The notes: generated by a model from the letters alone, not told the origin. Numbered from the stretch's first letter, positions 15,810 through 26,000 are shown. The stretch: DNA of 48,115 nucleotides from JAQGMV01 sp050260255 (GCA_050260255.1 JBLNBW010000334.1:1-48115); one strand, 5' to 3'. Numbers and translations: made by a program.

Positions 15810-17639
15810 TTGAAAGCACACTCGTCCTTGGTGCCCCGTAACTGGGTGCTGCAGCTCCTGCCTTTTCTTCGTTGGTGGCCGCGTGTCAACCGCGAGACGG
15901 TACGTGCCGATCTCTCTGCGGGATTGACCGGCGCAATACTCGTGCTGCCGCAGGGCGTTGCGTTCGCAACGATTGCGGGAATGCCGCCGGAGTATGGTCT
16001 TTATGCAGCCATGGTGCCCACGCTGCTCGCAGCGCTGTACGGGTCGAGCTGGCACCTCATGGGCGGACCGACCACGGCGACATCCATCGTCATCTTCTCG
16101 GTGATGAGCCCGATCGCTCATCCGGGGACGCCGGACTACGTGCAGCTCGTGCTCACCATGTCGCTGCTCGCAGGCGTGTTCAAGCTCGCCATGGGGCTCG
16201 CGCGCATGGGCATGCTGGTCAACTTCGTGTCGCAGACAGTGGTGATCGGCTTCACCGCGGGCGCCGGCTTTCTCATCGCCGGCGGACAGATCAAGCATTT
16301 CTTCGGCATTCCGATGGCCCCCGGCATCTCCTTCATGGAGACGCTGGAGCAGCTCTTCACGCACATCGGCGAAATCGACTGGCTGGTGACGTCGGTCGCG
16401 GTGGTGACTCTTGCGACGGGCATCATCTCGCGCAGCCGCTTTCCGCGCGTTCCATACATGATCGCAGCGATGCTGGTGGGCAGCATCTACGCCTACGTGC
16501 TCACGTTGATCCCGGGGCTCGACGCCGCCCAACATATCAAGACGGTCGGTGCGCTGCCGAGCGCGATACCGCCGTTCTCGATGCCGAGCTTATCGCTCGA
16601 ATCGATACGCAAGACCGCGTCCGCGGCCGTCGTCGTCGGCATCGTGGGCCTCACCGAAGCGATCTCCATAGGGCGTGCGATTGCCGTGCGCTCGGAGCAG
16701 CGCATAGACAGCAACCAGGAATTCATAGGCCAGGGGCTGGCCAACATCGCGGGCGCTTTCTTCTCGGCGTACGCGGCGAGCGGCTCGTTGAACCGCAGCG
16801 GGGCGAACTACGAAGCGGGCGCGAAGACGCCGCTCGCCTCGATCTTCTCTGCGGGATTTCTGGTGCTCGTGCTGCTGCTCGTCGCTCCGCTGGTGGCCTA
16901 TCTTCCGATACCGGCCATGGCCGGCGTGCTGTTGCTCGTCGCGCGGGGACTCATCGACATCCCGAATATCCGCAAAGTGCTCAAAGTGAGCGGCCAGGAA
17001 AGCGCGGTGCTCATCATCACGCTGGTCGCGACGCTGTTCGTCCAGCTCGAGTTCGCGATCTACACCGGCGTCATGCTGTCGCTCATGCTGTATCTCAAGC
17101 GCACCTCGCGTCCGTTGATCCTCGACGTGAAGCCGGATCCGGGCGAGCACAGCTATCACTACTCCGCAGATACGGGATTGCCCGACTGCCCTCAGTTGAA
17201 GATGATCCGCATCAACGGCTCGATCTTCTTCGGCGCCGTCGATCACGTGCAGCGCTACCTGCAGGATATCGATCTCGCCAACCCGAGACAGAAGCACGTG
17301 CTGATCGACGCAACCGCCATCAACTTCATCGATGTCGCAGGAGCCGAAATGCTCGCGAAGGAAGCGCGCAGGCGGCGGCGCCTGGGCGGAGGGCTCTATT
17401 TCTACGGCGTGAAGAAGGAAGTGATGCAGCTGCTTGCCCGCGGCGGCTATCTCGAGGAGATCGGGGAGGAGAACATCTTCCCGATCAAATTCCGCGCGAT
17501 CAGCGCAATCTATCCGAAGCTCGACCCGGAGATCTGCCGCGTCTCGAAGGCGCGCATCTTCCAGGAGTGCAACATCGCGCTGCCCAACGGCGAGCCGCGC
17601 GTGGAAAGTGACCGCGCGATGGCGGCTGCGGCAAAATAA
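15810..17639 (+). CDS. SulP (SLC26) family anion transporter with STAS domain
   Basis: The 609-residue inner-membrane protein opens with the SulP signature region (LTGAILVLPQGVAFATIAGM, residues ~37-56, then PPEYGLYAAMVPTLLAALYG). It has many hydrophobic segments to about 440 and a cytoplasmic STAS domain at about 463-560 (HVLIDATAINFIDVAGAEML). Relatives carry sulfate, bicarbonate or dicarboxylates; the substrate here is not known. The start is uncertain: TTG at 15810 gives MKAHSSLVPRNW, while GTG at 15831 would drop seven residues, and neither has a strong ribosome binding site. The next gene follows after eight bases but is functionally unrelated. Carbonic anhydrase at 12.3 kb makes bicarbonate one possible cargo. 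Confidence 0.88.
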   Translation: MKAHSSLVPRNWVLQLLPFLRWWPRVNRETVRADLSAGLTGAILVLPQGVAFATIAGMPPEYGLYAAMVPTLLAALYGSSWHLMGGPTTATSIVIFSVMSPIAHPGTPDYVQLVLTMSLLAGVFKLAMGLARMGMLVNFVSQTVVIGFTAGAGFLIAGGQIKHFFGIPMAPGISFMETLEQLFTHIGEIDWLVTSVAVVTLATGIISRSRFPRVPYMIAAMLVGSIYAYVLTLIPGLDAAQHIKTVGALPSAIPPFSMPSLSLESIRKTASAAVVVGIVGLTEAISIGRAIAVRSEQRIDSNQEFIGQGLANIAGAFFSAYAASGSLNRSGANYEAGAKTPLASIFSAGFLVLVLLLVAPLVAYLPIPAMAGVLLLVARGLIDIPNIRKVLKVSGQESAVLIITLVATLFVQLEFAIYTGVMLSLMLYLKRTSRPLILDVKPDPGEHSYHYSADTGLPDCPQLKMIRINGSIFFGAVDHVQRYLQDIDLANPRQKHVLIDATAINFIDVAGAEMLAKEARRRRRLGGGLYFYGVKKEVMQLLARGGYLEEIGEENIFPIKFRAISAIYPKLDPEICRVSKARIFQECNIALPNGEPRVESDRAMAAAAK

Positions 17640-17647
17640 GGGGCACG

Positions 17648-18199
17648 ATGGGCAACCGGCTCACCAAGATATATACGCGCACCGGCGATGACGGCACGAC
17701 GGGTCTCGCGGACGGCTCGCGCGTGCGCAAGGACGCCGCGCGCCTGGAAGCGATGGGCGCGGTCGACGAGGTGAACAGCCACCTCGGCGTCGTGCTGTGC
17801 GAGGCGCTCCCGGATCACGTGCGCGAGGCGCTCCTCGATATCCAGCACGATCTCTTCGATCTTGGCGGCGAATTGAGCGTACCGGGTCACACGCTGCTCG
17901 GCGACCGGCACGTGGCGCGGCTCGAGGAATTGATCGACCGATACAACGCCGAGCTTCCGCCACTGAAGGATTTCATCTTGCCCGGCGGAACGCGCGCGGG
18001 CGCGCTGACCCACGTCGCGCGTGCCGCGTGCCGGCGTGCCGAACGGCGGCTGGTGGCGCTGCATGCGGCCGAGCCGGTGCCCGAAGCGCTGCTGCGCTAT
18101 CTCAACCGCCTGTCCGATTTACTGTTCGTTTTGAGCCGCGCGCTCAATCGCGAAGCCGGCACCGGCGACGTGCTGTGGCAGCAGGGCAAGAACCGCTGA
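17648..18199 (+). CDS. Cob(I)alamin adenosyltransferase, PduO/MMAB type
   Basis: The 183-residue enzyme transfers adenosyl from ATP to cob(I)alamin, making adenosylcobalamin. It has the ATP-binding N-terminus KIYTRTGDDGTTGLADGSRV (7-26), AVDEVNSHLG (38-47) and the helical HVARAACRRAERR/YLNRLSDLLFVLSR segments that carry conserved basic and acidic residues. AAGGGGC precedes ATG 17648. The stop is only two bases from the end of the convergent btuF gene, and the shared B12 theme supports both calls. Which adenosylcobalamin enzyme it serves is not shown here. Confidence 0.93.
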   Translation: MGNRLTKIYTRTGDDGTTGLADGSRVRKDAARLEAMGAVDEVNSHLGVVLCEALPDHVREALLDIQHDLFDLGGELSVPGHTLLGDRHVARLEELIDRYNAELPPLKDFILPGGTRAGALTHVARAACRRAERRLVALHAAEPVPEALLRYLNRLSDLLFVLSRALNREAGTGDVLWQQGKNR

Positions 18200-18201
18200 C
18201 C

Positions 18202-19095
18202 CTATCGCAATCCTCGCGCCACGCGCACCTCATCGACCGCTTTGCAGATCACTGCCGCACCTTGCGCGATACGCGGCGTGGCGCGCTGTATGAGGTCCGG
18301 CGGCACGTAGCCCGTCGCCATGTTTTCGAGCGCAGCGATGCCCTGTGATCGCCATTGCGCGGCGAAGTCGGCCGCCGTGGAGGCGGAGCTCCCTCCCAGA
18401 ACCACGTCCGGCCGTGCGGCGATCAGGGCTTCCAGCGAGATGGACGGCGTGAGCAGCGCCGCCTCGGCGAACACGTTCACCGCACCGCACAGGGCGAGCA
18501 CGTCGCTGATGATGTGCCGCCCATTGACGGTGAGCAGCGGACGATCCCAGATTTCGTAGAACACGCGGACGGGCGCACGCCGTGCGTAACGCTGGCGCAG
18601 GCTCTCGATCTCGTTCTCGTACTCGCGCGCCGCCCGCTCCGCGTCGGCGCCAGTTCCCGCCATCACACCTATTTGACGCACGACACGCGCGACGTCTTCG
18701 AGCCGCGCCGCATCGCTCACGTGGACGCGCAAACCGAGCCGCTCCAGGCGCGCGATGTCCGCAGCGGAGTTTCCGCTCTTCCAGGCGAGGATGAGATCGG
18801 GCCGCAGCGCGAGCACGCGCTCGAGATCCACGCGTGCCGCATCGCCGATCTGCGGCAGCCGCTTGGCCGCTTCGGGAAAATCGCTGAAGCGCGGGACGGC
18901 GACGAGGTGAGAGCCGGCGCCCGCCGCATAGACGATCTCGGTGAGGTGGGGCGACAGCGTGACGATGCGCGCGGCGGGCTGCGGGAGCACGACCGCGCTG
19001 CGGCGATCGTCGGTGACGGCGATGCCCGCATCCGCAATCACCGCGGACGAGAGCGCGGCCGCAGCCAACGCGCAGATCACGCGCGGTGCGGCCAT
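18202..19095 (-). CDS. btuF: Periplasmic cobalamin-binding protein BtuF-like (ABC transporter)
   Basis: The 297-residue protein has a signal peptide (about 1-22) and the class III binding-protein fold: RIVTLSPHLTEIVYAAGAG (43-61), VDLERVLALRPDLILAWKSG, a long linking helix near 150-165, and WDRPLLTVNGRHIISDVLALCGAVNVFA in the second lobe. It should capture vitamin B12, or less probably a heme or siderophore, for BtuCD, which is not in the window. The convergent cobalamin adenosyltransferase supports B12. The gene follows aroG by six bases on the same strand, so both probably share the aroG promoter, an unexpected pairing. Confidence 0.82.
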   Translation of the reverse strand: MAAPRVICALAAAALSSAVIADAGIAVTDDRRSAVVLPQPAARIVTLSPHLTEIVYAAGAGSHLVAVPRFSDFPEAAKRLPQIGDAARVDLERVLALRPDLILAWKSGNSAADIARLERLGLRVHVSDAARLEDVARVVRQIGVMAGTGADAERAAREYENEIESLRQRYARRAPVRVFYEIWDRPLLTVNGRHIISDVLALCGAVNVFAEAALLTPSISLEALIAARPDVVLGGSSASTAADFAAQWRSQGIAALENMATGYVPPDLIQRATPRIAQGAAVICKAVDEVRVARGLR

Positions 19096-19101
19096 GGGCG
19101 C

Positions 19102-20175
19102 TTACTGAGCGTCGGCTTCCGCCTTGATGCGGCGCTTGCGCACGCCGTCGGCCAGCACGTCCAGCATGCCGCGCGTTTCCTCCCAGCCGATGCAGCCGTC
19201 GGTGATGCTGATGCCGTAAGCGAGCGGCTTGCTAGGCAGGAGGTCCTGCCGACCGGACTTGATGTGGCTCTCCGCCATCACGCCGCAGATGCGATCGTCG
19301 CCCGCGGCGATCTGGCGTGCGACGTCCTGTGCGACCTCCACCTGCTTCGCGGGATTCTTGCTGCTGTTCGCGTGGCTGAAATCGATCATGATGCGCGCCG
19401 GGATGCCGGCTTCCGCCATGCCTTTGGCCGCAGCGTCGACGCTCGCGGCATCGTAGTTCGGCTGCTTGCCGCCGCGCAGGATGAGATGGCAGTCCTCGTT
19501 GCCGGTGGTGGACACGATCGCGGAATGGCCCCCTTTAGTCACCGACAGGAAATGATGCGGCGCCTGGGCAGCGCGTATCGCATCGACCGCGATCTTGATG
19601 TTGCCGTCGGTGCCGTTCTTGAAACCGACCGGGCACGACAGGCCGGAGGCGAGCTCGCGATGCACCTGGCTCTCCGTCGTGCGCGCGCCGATCGCGCCCC
19701 ACGATACGAGGTCCGCGATGTACTGCGGCGTGATCATGTCGAGAAACTCGCAGCCGGCCGGCATGCCCGCCTCGTTGAGATCGAGCAGCAGCTGGCGCGC
19801 GACGCGCAAGCCGTCGTTGATGCGGAAGCTGCCGTCGAGATTCGGATCGTTGATGAGGCCTTTCCAGCCGACCGTCGTGCGCGGCTTCTCGAAATACACG
19901 CGCATGATGATGAGCAGATCACGGTCGAGGCGCGATCTCGCCTCCTTCAGCCGCTCGGCGTATTCCTTGGCCGCCTTGACGTCGTGAATGGAGCACGGAC
20001 CGACGACGACGACCAGCCGGTCGTCCGCGCCATGCAGCACACGATGCACCGCCTGACGCGTCTCGAATACGGTTTTCGCAGCCTTTTCGGTGAGGCCAAA
20101 CTCGCGCAGAACGTGCGAGGGGGGGACGAGCTCCTTGATCTCCTTGATCCGTAAATCGTCGGTCTGGTACGGCAT
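19102..20175 (-). CDS. aroG: 3-Deoxy-7-phosphoheptulonate synthase, class I (AroG type)
   Basis: The 357-residue enzyme condenses phosphoenolpyruvate with erythrose 4-phosphate, the first step of the shikimate pathway. Metal-binding Cys61 lies in VVVGPCSIHD, and WGAIGARTTESQVHRELASG and SCPVGFKNGTDGN are canonical. MPAGCEFLDMITPQYIADL resembles the Phe-inhibited E. coli AroG rather than AroF, so feedback by phenylalanine is likely. Length fits (E. coli 350). A perfect TATAAT lies about 30 bases upstream, with a heptad-repeat element in the -35 region. btuF follows after six bases. Confidence 0.95.
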   Translation of the reverse strand: MPYQTDDLRIKEIKELVPPSHVLREFGLTEKAAKTVFETRQAVHRVLHGADDRLVVVVGPCSIHDVKAAKEYAERLKEARSRLDRDLLIIMRVYFEKPRTTVGWKGLINDPNLDGSFRINDGLRVARQLLLDLNEAGMPAGCEFLDMITPQYIADLVSWGAIGARTTESQVHRELASGLSCPVGFKNGTDGNIKIAVDAIRAAQAPHHFLSVTKGGHSAIVSTTGNEDCHLILRGGKQPNYDAASVDAAAKGMAEAGIPARIMIDFSHANSSKNPAKQVEVAQDVARQIAAGDDRICGVMAESHIKSGRQDLLPSKPLAYGISITDGCIGWEETRGMLDVLADGVRKRRIKAEADAQ

Positions 20176-20205
20176 CGCGTCGGCTCACTGCTGATAAAGC
20201 AACAG

Positions 20206-20211
20206 ATTATA
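20206..20211 (-). promoter_or_regulatory. -10 box of aroG
   Basis: A perfect TATAAT on the minus strand predicts a start near 20199, 24 bases before the aroG ATG. The -35 position falls at the edge of the repeat element and reads TCCTAA, a poor match. Confidence 0.5.
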
Positions 20212-20221
20212 GCGGACGCGG

Positions 20222-20338
20222 TCAGGAGTTAGGAGTGAGGCGTGAGGGGCGCCAAGCGCCAGTCAGGCGTAAGTGAGGAGTCAGGAGTGGGTGTATGAAC
20301 CGCTGGCGCGCGCCGGCGGCCACCCCTCACCCCTCACG
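20222..20338. repeat. GTGAGGA-heptad inverted-repeat element, copy 2
   Basis: TCAGGAGTTAGGAGTGAGGC at the left and AAGTGAGGAGTCAGGAGTGG in the middle face CACCCCTCACCCCTCACGG at the right. A perfect hairpin GGCGC-CAA-GCGCC lies at 20248-20260. The element fills most of the 170-base gap between tldD and aroG, both leftward, and adjoins the aroG -10 box. Confidence 0.7.
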
Positions 20339-20345
20339 GCGAACC

Positions 20346-21800
20346 CTACACCGTTCCGCCGACGGTCAGCCCTTCGATCTTCAGCGTCGGCTGGCCCACG
20401 CCGACGGGCACGCTCTGGCCTTCCTTGCCGCAGGTACCCACGCCGGAATCGAGCGCCATGTCGTTCCCTATCATGGTGACGCGCGTCAGCGCATCGGGGC
20501 CGTTGCCGATGAGCGTTGCGCCTTTCACCGGGTGGGTGAGCTTGCCGTTCTCGATGACGTACGCCTCGGACGCGGAGAACACGAACTTGCCGCTCGTGAT
20601 GTCGACCTGGCCGCCGCCGAAATTGACGGCGTAGAGCCCGTTTTTCACCGAAGCGATGATCTCCTGCGGATCGCGGTCGCCGTTCAGCATGAACGTGTTC
20701 GTCATGCGCGGCATCGGGATATGCGCGTACGACTCGCGCCGGCCGTTGCCGGTCGGCGCAACGCCCATGAGGCGCGCATTGAGACTGTCCTGCAGATAAC
20801 CCTTCAGCACGCCGTCCTCGATCAGCACGTTGCGCTGGGTCGGGTTGCCTTCGTCGTCGATGTTGAGCGAGCCGCGGCGGCTTGCGATCGTGCCGTCGTC
20901 GACCACCGTCACACCGGGCGCCGCGACACGTTCGCCTATGCGTCCGCTGAACGCGGACGTCCCTTTACGATTGAAGTCGCCTTCGAGCCCGTGACCGACC
21001 GCCTCGTGGAGCAGCACGCCAGGCCAGCCCGGACCCAGCACGACGGTCATCGTTCCCGCCGGCGCAGGGCGTGCTTCGAGATTGACGAGCGCCTGGTCCA
21101 CCGCCTTGCGCGCGTAATCGCGCAGCACGTCGTCGGTGAAATACGCGTAATCGAACCGGCCGCCGCCGCCGAAGCTGCCCTGTTCGCGCCGCCCTTCGTG
21201 CTCGACGATCACCTGCACCGACACGCGCACGAGCGGCCGCACGTCGGCGGCCTGCACGCCGTCGCTGCGCGTGACCAGCACCACCTCGTATTCGCCCGCG
21301 AGATACGCCATCACCTGGGTGACGCGCGGGTCGAGCGCTCGGGCATAACGCTCCAGCCGCTCGAGCAGCGCGACTTTCTCCGCGTCCTTCAGGCTCGCGA
21401 TCGGATCCTGCGGCGCATACAAGGCGCGGCCGCCGGTGGTGCGCGCCACCTGCGTGGCGGCCGATTGCCCGTGCCGAGCGATGGCGCGCGTCGCATGCGC
21501 AGCGGCTTGCAGCGCGTCGAAGCTGATGTCGTCCGAGTACGCGAACGCCGTTTTCTCGCCGGTCACCGCACGCACGCCCACACCCTGGTCGATATTGAAG
21601 CTGCCCGATTTCACGATGCCTTCTTCCAGGCTCCACGACTCGTTGCGGCTGTACTGGAAGTAAAGATCGGCGTAATCCACGCTGTGTGTGAGGATTTCGC
21701 CGAACACGGCCTGCAGCTGCCGGTTATCGAGCGAATGGGGCGCGAGGAGTATGTCGCTTGCGGTGGCAAAGGCGATTTCGGGTTTGATTTCCACTGACAC
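20346..21800 (-). CDS. tldD: Metalloprotease TldD
   Basis: The 484-residue protein is the catalytic subunit of the TldD/TldE zinc protease, which trims unfolded peptides and modified peptide precursors. The zinc motif HEAVGH is at 265-270, in GWPGVLLHEAVGHGLEGDF. SLEEGIVKSGSFNIDQGVGVR near the N-terminus and MTNTFMLNGDRDPQEII are family hallmarks. GTG at 21800 was taken as start; a second GTG lies two codons on. It ends the yhdP - small protein - nitrilase - tldD run. The partner gene tldE/pmbA is not in the window. Confidence 0.95.
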   Translation of the reverse strand: MSVEIKPEIAFATASDILLAPHSLDNRQLQAVFGEILTHSVDYADLYFQYSRNESWSLEEGIVKSGSFNIDQGVGVRAVTGEKTAFAYSDDISFDALQAAAHATRAIARHGQSAATQVARTTGGRALYAPQDPIASLKDAEKVALLERLERYARALDPRVTQVMAYLAGEYEVVLVTRSDGVQAADVRPLVRVSVQVIVEHEGRREQGSFGGGGRFDYAYFTDDVLRDYARKAVDQALVNLEARPAPAGTMTVVLGPGWPGVLLHEAVGHGLEGDFNRKGTSAFSGRIGERVAAPGVTVVDDGTIASRRGSLNIDDEGNPTQRNVLIEDGVLKGYLQDSLNARLMGVAPTGNGRRESYAHIPMPRMTNTFMLNGDRDPQEIIASVKNGLYAVNFGGGQVDITSGKFVFSASEAYVIENGKLTHPVKGATLIGNGPDALTRVTMIGNDMALDSGVGTCGKEGQSVPVGVGQPTLKIEGLTVGGTV

Positions 21801-21877
21801 TTGAGGTCCGATCCAAAAAAAACGGGCGAGACAGAGATATGCGGCCTGGCCGGCCGCGGTTCAATGGCAGATTGCGC

Positions 21878-22756
21878 TCAGCACTGGCGCAGCGTGCGAT
21901 GGCTCAGCGCCGGCAGGCTTTGCCGCAACCGCCGAAGATACGCAAGATTGACGCCAGCGACCACCACGCCGGAACCGCGGTGCAGCCGGTCGAGGACCAC
22001 GCCCCACGGGTCGACGATCATCGAATCGCCGTGCGTCTCGCGGCCGTTCACGTGATAACCGCCCTGCGCCGGCGCCACGACGTAGGCGAGATTCTCGATC
22101 GCGCGGGCGCGTATCAGCGTTTCCCAATGCGCCTTGCCCGTCGTTTCCGTGAAGGCCGAAGGCACCATGATGAGGTCGACGTCGCCCATCGCGCGATAGA
22201 GCTCGGGGAAGCGCAGGTCGTAGCAGATCGAAAGCCCCACGCGCGCGAACGGCGTTTCGAATACGACCACTTTGTCGCCCGGCTCTATGGTGACCTGCTC
22301 CGAATAGCGCTCATCATTCATCTCGAAACCGAAGAGATGGATCTTGTCGTAGCGCGCGACCTGGCGCCCCTGGTCATCGAAAACCAGCGTGCTGTTGCGC
22401 ACCTTGCTGTCGACGGATGCGACGAGCGGCACCGAGCCGCCGACGAGCCATACGCCATGGCGCTTCGCCGCATCCGAGAGGAAGGCCTGTATCGGCCCCT
22501 TGCCCGGCTGCTCGCGCACCTTGACCTTGTCGTCGTCGCGCATCCCCATGATCGGGAAGTATTCGGGCAGCCCGATCAACTTGGCGCCCTGCTCGGCCGC
22601 CATCTCGATCAAGCGCGCCGCCTCCTTGAGATTCGCCTCGACGTGCGGCCCTGAAGCCATCTGCACCGCAGCGACGCGCACGATGCCGGGCGCAATCTCG
22701 GGCGCCGTGCGCTGGTTGGAGTTCTGACGAACGGTACTGCGCAGTCGCGTGCTCAT
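21878..22756 (-). CDS. Carbon-nitrogen hydrolase (nitrilase superfamily, Nit1/Nit2-like)
   Basis: The 292-residue amidase-fold protein has the full catalytic triad: Glu65 (GLPEYFP), Lys138 (YDKIHLFGF) and Cys178 (LSICYDLRFPELYR). The sequence resembles the Nit branch that includes deaminated-glutathione and omega-amidases, so metabolite repair is a reasonable role. The start ATG 22756 overlaps the stop of the upstream small secreted-protein gene by four bases (ATGA). A longer in-frame reading to 22996 overlaps that gene in another frame and is rejected. Its place between yhdP and tldD is common in beta- and gammaproteobacteria. Confidence 0.9.
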   Translation of the reverse strand: MSTRLRSTVRQNSNQRTAPEIAPGIVRVAAVQMASGPHVEANLKEAARLIEMAAEQGAKLIGLPEYFPIMGMRDDDKVKVREQPGKGPIQAFLSDAAKRHGVWLVGGSVPLVASVDSKVRNSTLVFDDQGRQVARYDKIHLFGFEMNDERYSEQVTIEPGDKVVVFETPFARVGLSICYDLRFPELYRAMGDVDLIMVPSAFTETTGKAHWETLIRARAIENLAYVVAPAQGGYHVNGRETHGDSMIVDPWGVVLDRLHRGSGVVVAGVNLAYLRRLRQSLPALSHRTLRQC

Positions 22757-23088
22757 GGCAACACTTCCAGGGTCAACGGTTCGCCGCGGTTGCGGTCGGG
22801 ACGCAGCATGATGTCGTCGCCGTTCACGGCGAGCGCGATCAGCCACGAACGCAGCTCCTCGGCGTAAAGCAGCGGTTCCTGTCCGGCGGGATAGTGGATC
22901 ACCAGCCTGCGCCCCGCCTGTGCGAGATAGGTGCGCACCGCCTGCTGTATCGCCGGATGATCCATGATGGCGCGCGCGCTGCGCGGACGATCCCATAGAT
23001 CGGGTGGTATGGCGTGTGTCTCCGCCAGCGCGGTCGACGCCGATCCAAGCAGCGCCGCCAAAGCGAACAATCGCAACGATCTTAGCAT
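22753..23088 (-). CDS. Small secreted protein of the yhdP-nitrilase gap, unknown function
   Basis: The 111-residue product has a signal peptide, MLRSLRLFALAALLGSASTALA, leaving a mature protein of about 89 residues. It contains AIMDHPAIQQAVRTYLAQ, RRLVIHYPAGQEPLLYAEEL and RSWLIALAVNGDDIMLRP. It shows no cysteines and no further membrane segment. It begins five bases after yhdP ends and overlaps the nitrilase start by four bases, so translational coupling is strong evidence that it is real. No domain was recognised. A role at the envelope alongside YhdP is inference from position. Confidence 0.75.
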   Translation of the reverse strand: MLRSLRLFALAALLGSASTALAETHAIPPDLWDRPRSARAIMDHPAIQQAVRTYLAQAGRRLVIHYPAGQEPLLYAEELRSWLIALAVNGDDIMLRPDRNRGEPLTLEVLP

Positions 23089-23093
23089 GGTCC

Positions 23094-26000
23094 TCACGGA
23101 TTCGATTCGCGCTTCGGGGCCTCGGGGCGCTCGAGCTTCGCCACCTGAGGATCGCTCCACGTGCCGGTGATGCCGTAGTCGAAGCCTGCGATCTGGTCCA
23201 GCGGATCCTTCAGCAGCTTTTGCGCAAGGAATGCCGCGACCCCGGCCACCGGCCCTCCGATCAGCGCGCCGGCGATCGATACGCTGTCCGAAAGATGCGG
23301 GCTCACGCGCACGAACAGGCTTTGCGTCTCGCGCGCGAGATCGACGTTGCCCGTCATCACGACCTGCGCGGAAGGCCCGATGATCCTCAGATTGTCCGTG
23401 CTCGCCACGCCGCGCGATATCGTCACCGCACCCAGGATCGCGTCGAACGCGAAGCCTTCGCTGAATATGTCTCGGAAATCGAGCGTGATGCGCCTGGGCA
23501 GCGCCTGCAGCGACAGTATGCCGAGCAGCTTGGCTATGCCCGGCTCGAGCTTCACGAACTGCCCGCGCGCCGCGTCGATGACGAGATTGCCGCCGAGCGT
23601 CGGGTAGTCGAACTCCTGCGGGCTGCCCGCCCAGTGCAGGGTGCCTTCGATCTTCGCGGTGCCGCGGCGCACGCCCTCGGGCAGTCCCCAGCGCGCGAGC
23701 GTCTTGCCGATGTCGCTCACATCGAGGCGCACGTTGAGCTGTGTGCGCGGCTGCGAAAGCCAGCCCTGCCATACGCCGTCCGCGGAGAGCGTGCTCTCGG
23801 GATTCGTAATGCGCAGACGCTCGATCTTCCAGTCGCGATTCTCGTGCACGGCGTTCACTTCCAGGCGCCCGAGCTGTTTTTGTCCGAGCTGGAACGACTC
23901 GGCAACGATGTCGAGCGCCGGCAGCTCCGGAGGCTTCGCCGGCGCGGGGGGCTTCTCGCGCAGCTCCGTCATTCGTGTTTCGGCGGCCGGCACGACCAGC
24001 CGCTTCAAGCGCGCGGTGAGCCGGCCTTTGCCCTGCGGCCGCCAGGTGCCCGTGCCTTCCAGCTCCTGTGCCGTTGCGGTGATGTTGACGGCGCCGCTCG
24101 CTGCCGTCGCGGCTATTGCAAGATCGTGGAAGCGCCGGCCGAAGACGTCCATTTGCGCGATCTTGAGATCCATGCCGTTCACCATGAAGCTCGCCCCGCC
24201 TTCGCCCTCGCCGGCGAGCCTCAGCCACTCGTCGAAATCGAGCAGTCGGATCGCGCCGCTCATCCATACGCCGGGCTTGTCGGGCTCGCCTGCCGCGCCG
24301 CCCCCGAATCGAACGACGCCGCGGTCGACCACGGTGCGCTTGCCTTCCGAGCGCATCACGAACTGTCCGCTCGCGACGTCGCCGTAGCTAAAGCCCATGC
24401 GCTCCTGCCCGGTGTTGACGCGCCGCTCGAGCCGCAGCGGCACCGCATCGGCAGCCGCCTTGTTCAAAGGCGCCGGCAGATCGGACGCCATGCCTTGCAG
24501 GCTCGACTCGATGACGAGATCCGCCGTCTTCTTGCGCACGACGAAGGTCCCGCGCCAGTCGGTCGCACCGCGCAGATGCTGCATGATGGCGATGTCATTA
24601 CCCAGCTTGCGCACGTTGTCGGCGTTGATGCGCCCGCTCATGCCTATGCGTATGACGCCGTCGCGCTGCGTGGCTGCGTTGAGCGTGACCGGACCGCCGA
24701 GGAACACGCCGGTCGCGCTCGGAATGCGGACCGACGACTCCGTGAATTCGAGCCGGCCGCTCGCCTGATCGATGGGCGGAATGGCGCTGTCCACCACCAC
24801 GTTGTTGTTGAGGAACGAGTACGCTCCGTTCACGCGCGTCTCGCGCAAGTTCGCGAGCGGCAGCATGAGCTTCAGGGCGAGCCGGCCGCGCCCCTGGGCG
24901 CGCGCTTCGTCGGTGAAGTTGTCCAACATGCTGCTCACCGGGCTTTTCGCGATGAAATTGAGAAAATCCGACGTCGGTCCCTCCGCCTCACCGGTTACCG
25001 TCAGCATCGGCGCGGGTGTATCGAGATTCGGTATCGTGGCCTGCACTTTGGCAAGCCTCACGTTGAAGATGCTCGCCTGCTTCGCGAGCACGTCCATGCG
25101 CCGTCCGCGAAACTGCAGCTCGCCCTCGATCTGGTCGATCCGCGGCCAGTCGTCGGCGTAATTGAGCGCTGCGCCGCTCACTTTCGCGACGACGGAGAAC
25201 ATGCCGCCCTTGTTGTCCGGATAAGGAAAGTCGGCGACCCGTCCCTTTACCCGGAAGCGCACATCGCTCGAGCGGCCGGCCACGAATGCGCGCTCGAACC
25301 ATGGCCGATGCTCCTTCAGCAAGCCGACCGGCAGATAGCGTGCGGCGGCTCGCGCTTCCGCGCGCGTCAGCGTGCCGGTGATATCGAGCTCGTCCCCGCT
25401 CGCGCGGTGGTGATAGCTGCCGGCGGCGACGCCCGCCATATCGGCATTGGCCGCGGCGACGTTGTGAAAGCGCAGATCCAGACTGTCTCTGCCGTGCGAC
25501 CAGGTCACGTGCGCGCTCGCGGTATCGAGCGGAATGACTTCGTGAAATACCGAGGGCAGATCGAGGCTCGCGTGCTCGCCGGAGACGATGAGCGTGCCTC
25601 CTTTTTCGGTCGCGTCCAGGCTGCCGCTGAATCCCGCGACACCGGGCAGACGCTCCCAGCGCTTGAAGCCCAGCCCGGCGAAACGCATGCGCGCGCCGTA
25701 GCTTTGCGGATGAGGCCACGCGCCTTTCCAGCGGACCGCGAGATCGTTGACCGCGCCGGTCGGCTCAATCGCGGCCACTGTCTTGCGCGTCGACTCGTCC
25801 ACGGGCAAACGGTCCAGCAGCATGACGAGCGGCGCAAGATCCAGGCTGTTCGCGCGGAGCTCGCCGGCAACGACGTTGCCGGCCTTGTCATGGGTGATAT
25901 GCAGCAGCGCGTCCGCGGGCCGCAGTGCGATGCCCAGCCTCGATGTCGCGAGACTGAGCGCGGTCGTGCTGATTTCGTAGCCCTGCTGCATTGTTTTCCA

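Noticed and set aside
20295..21797. Plus-strand open frame of 500 codons
   Set aside because: Antisense shadow of tldD; no start context and no recognisable domain.
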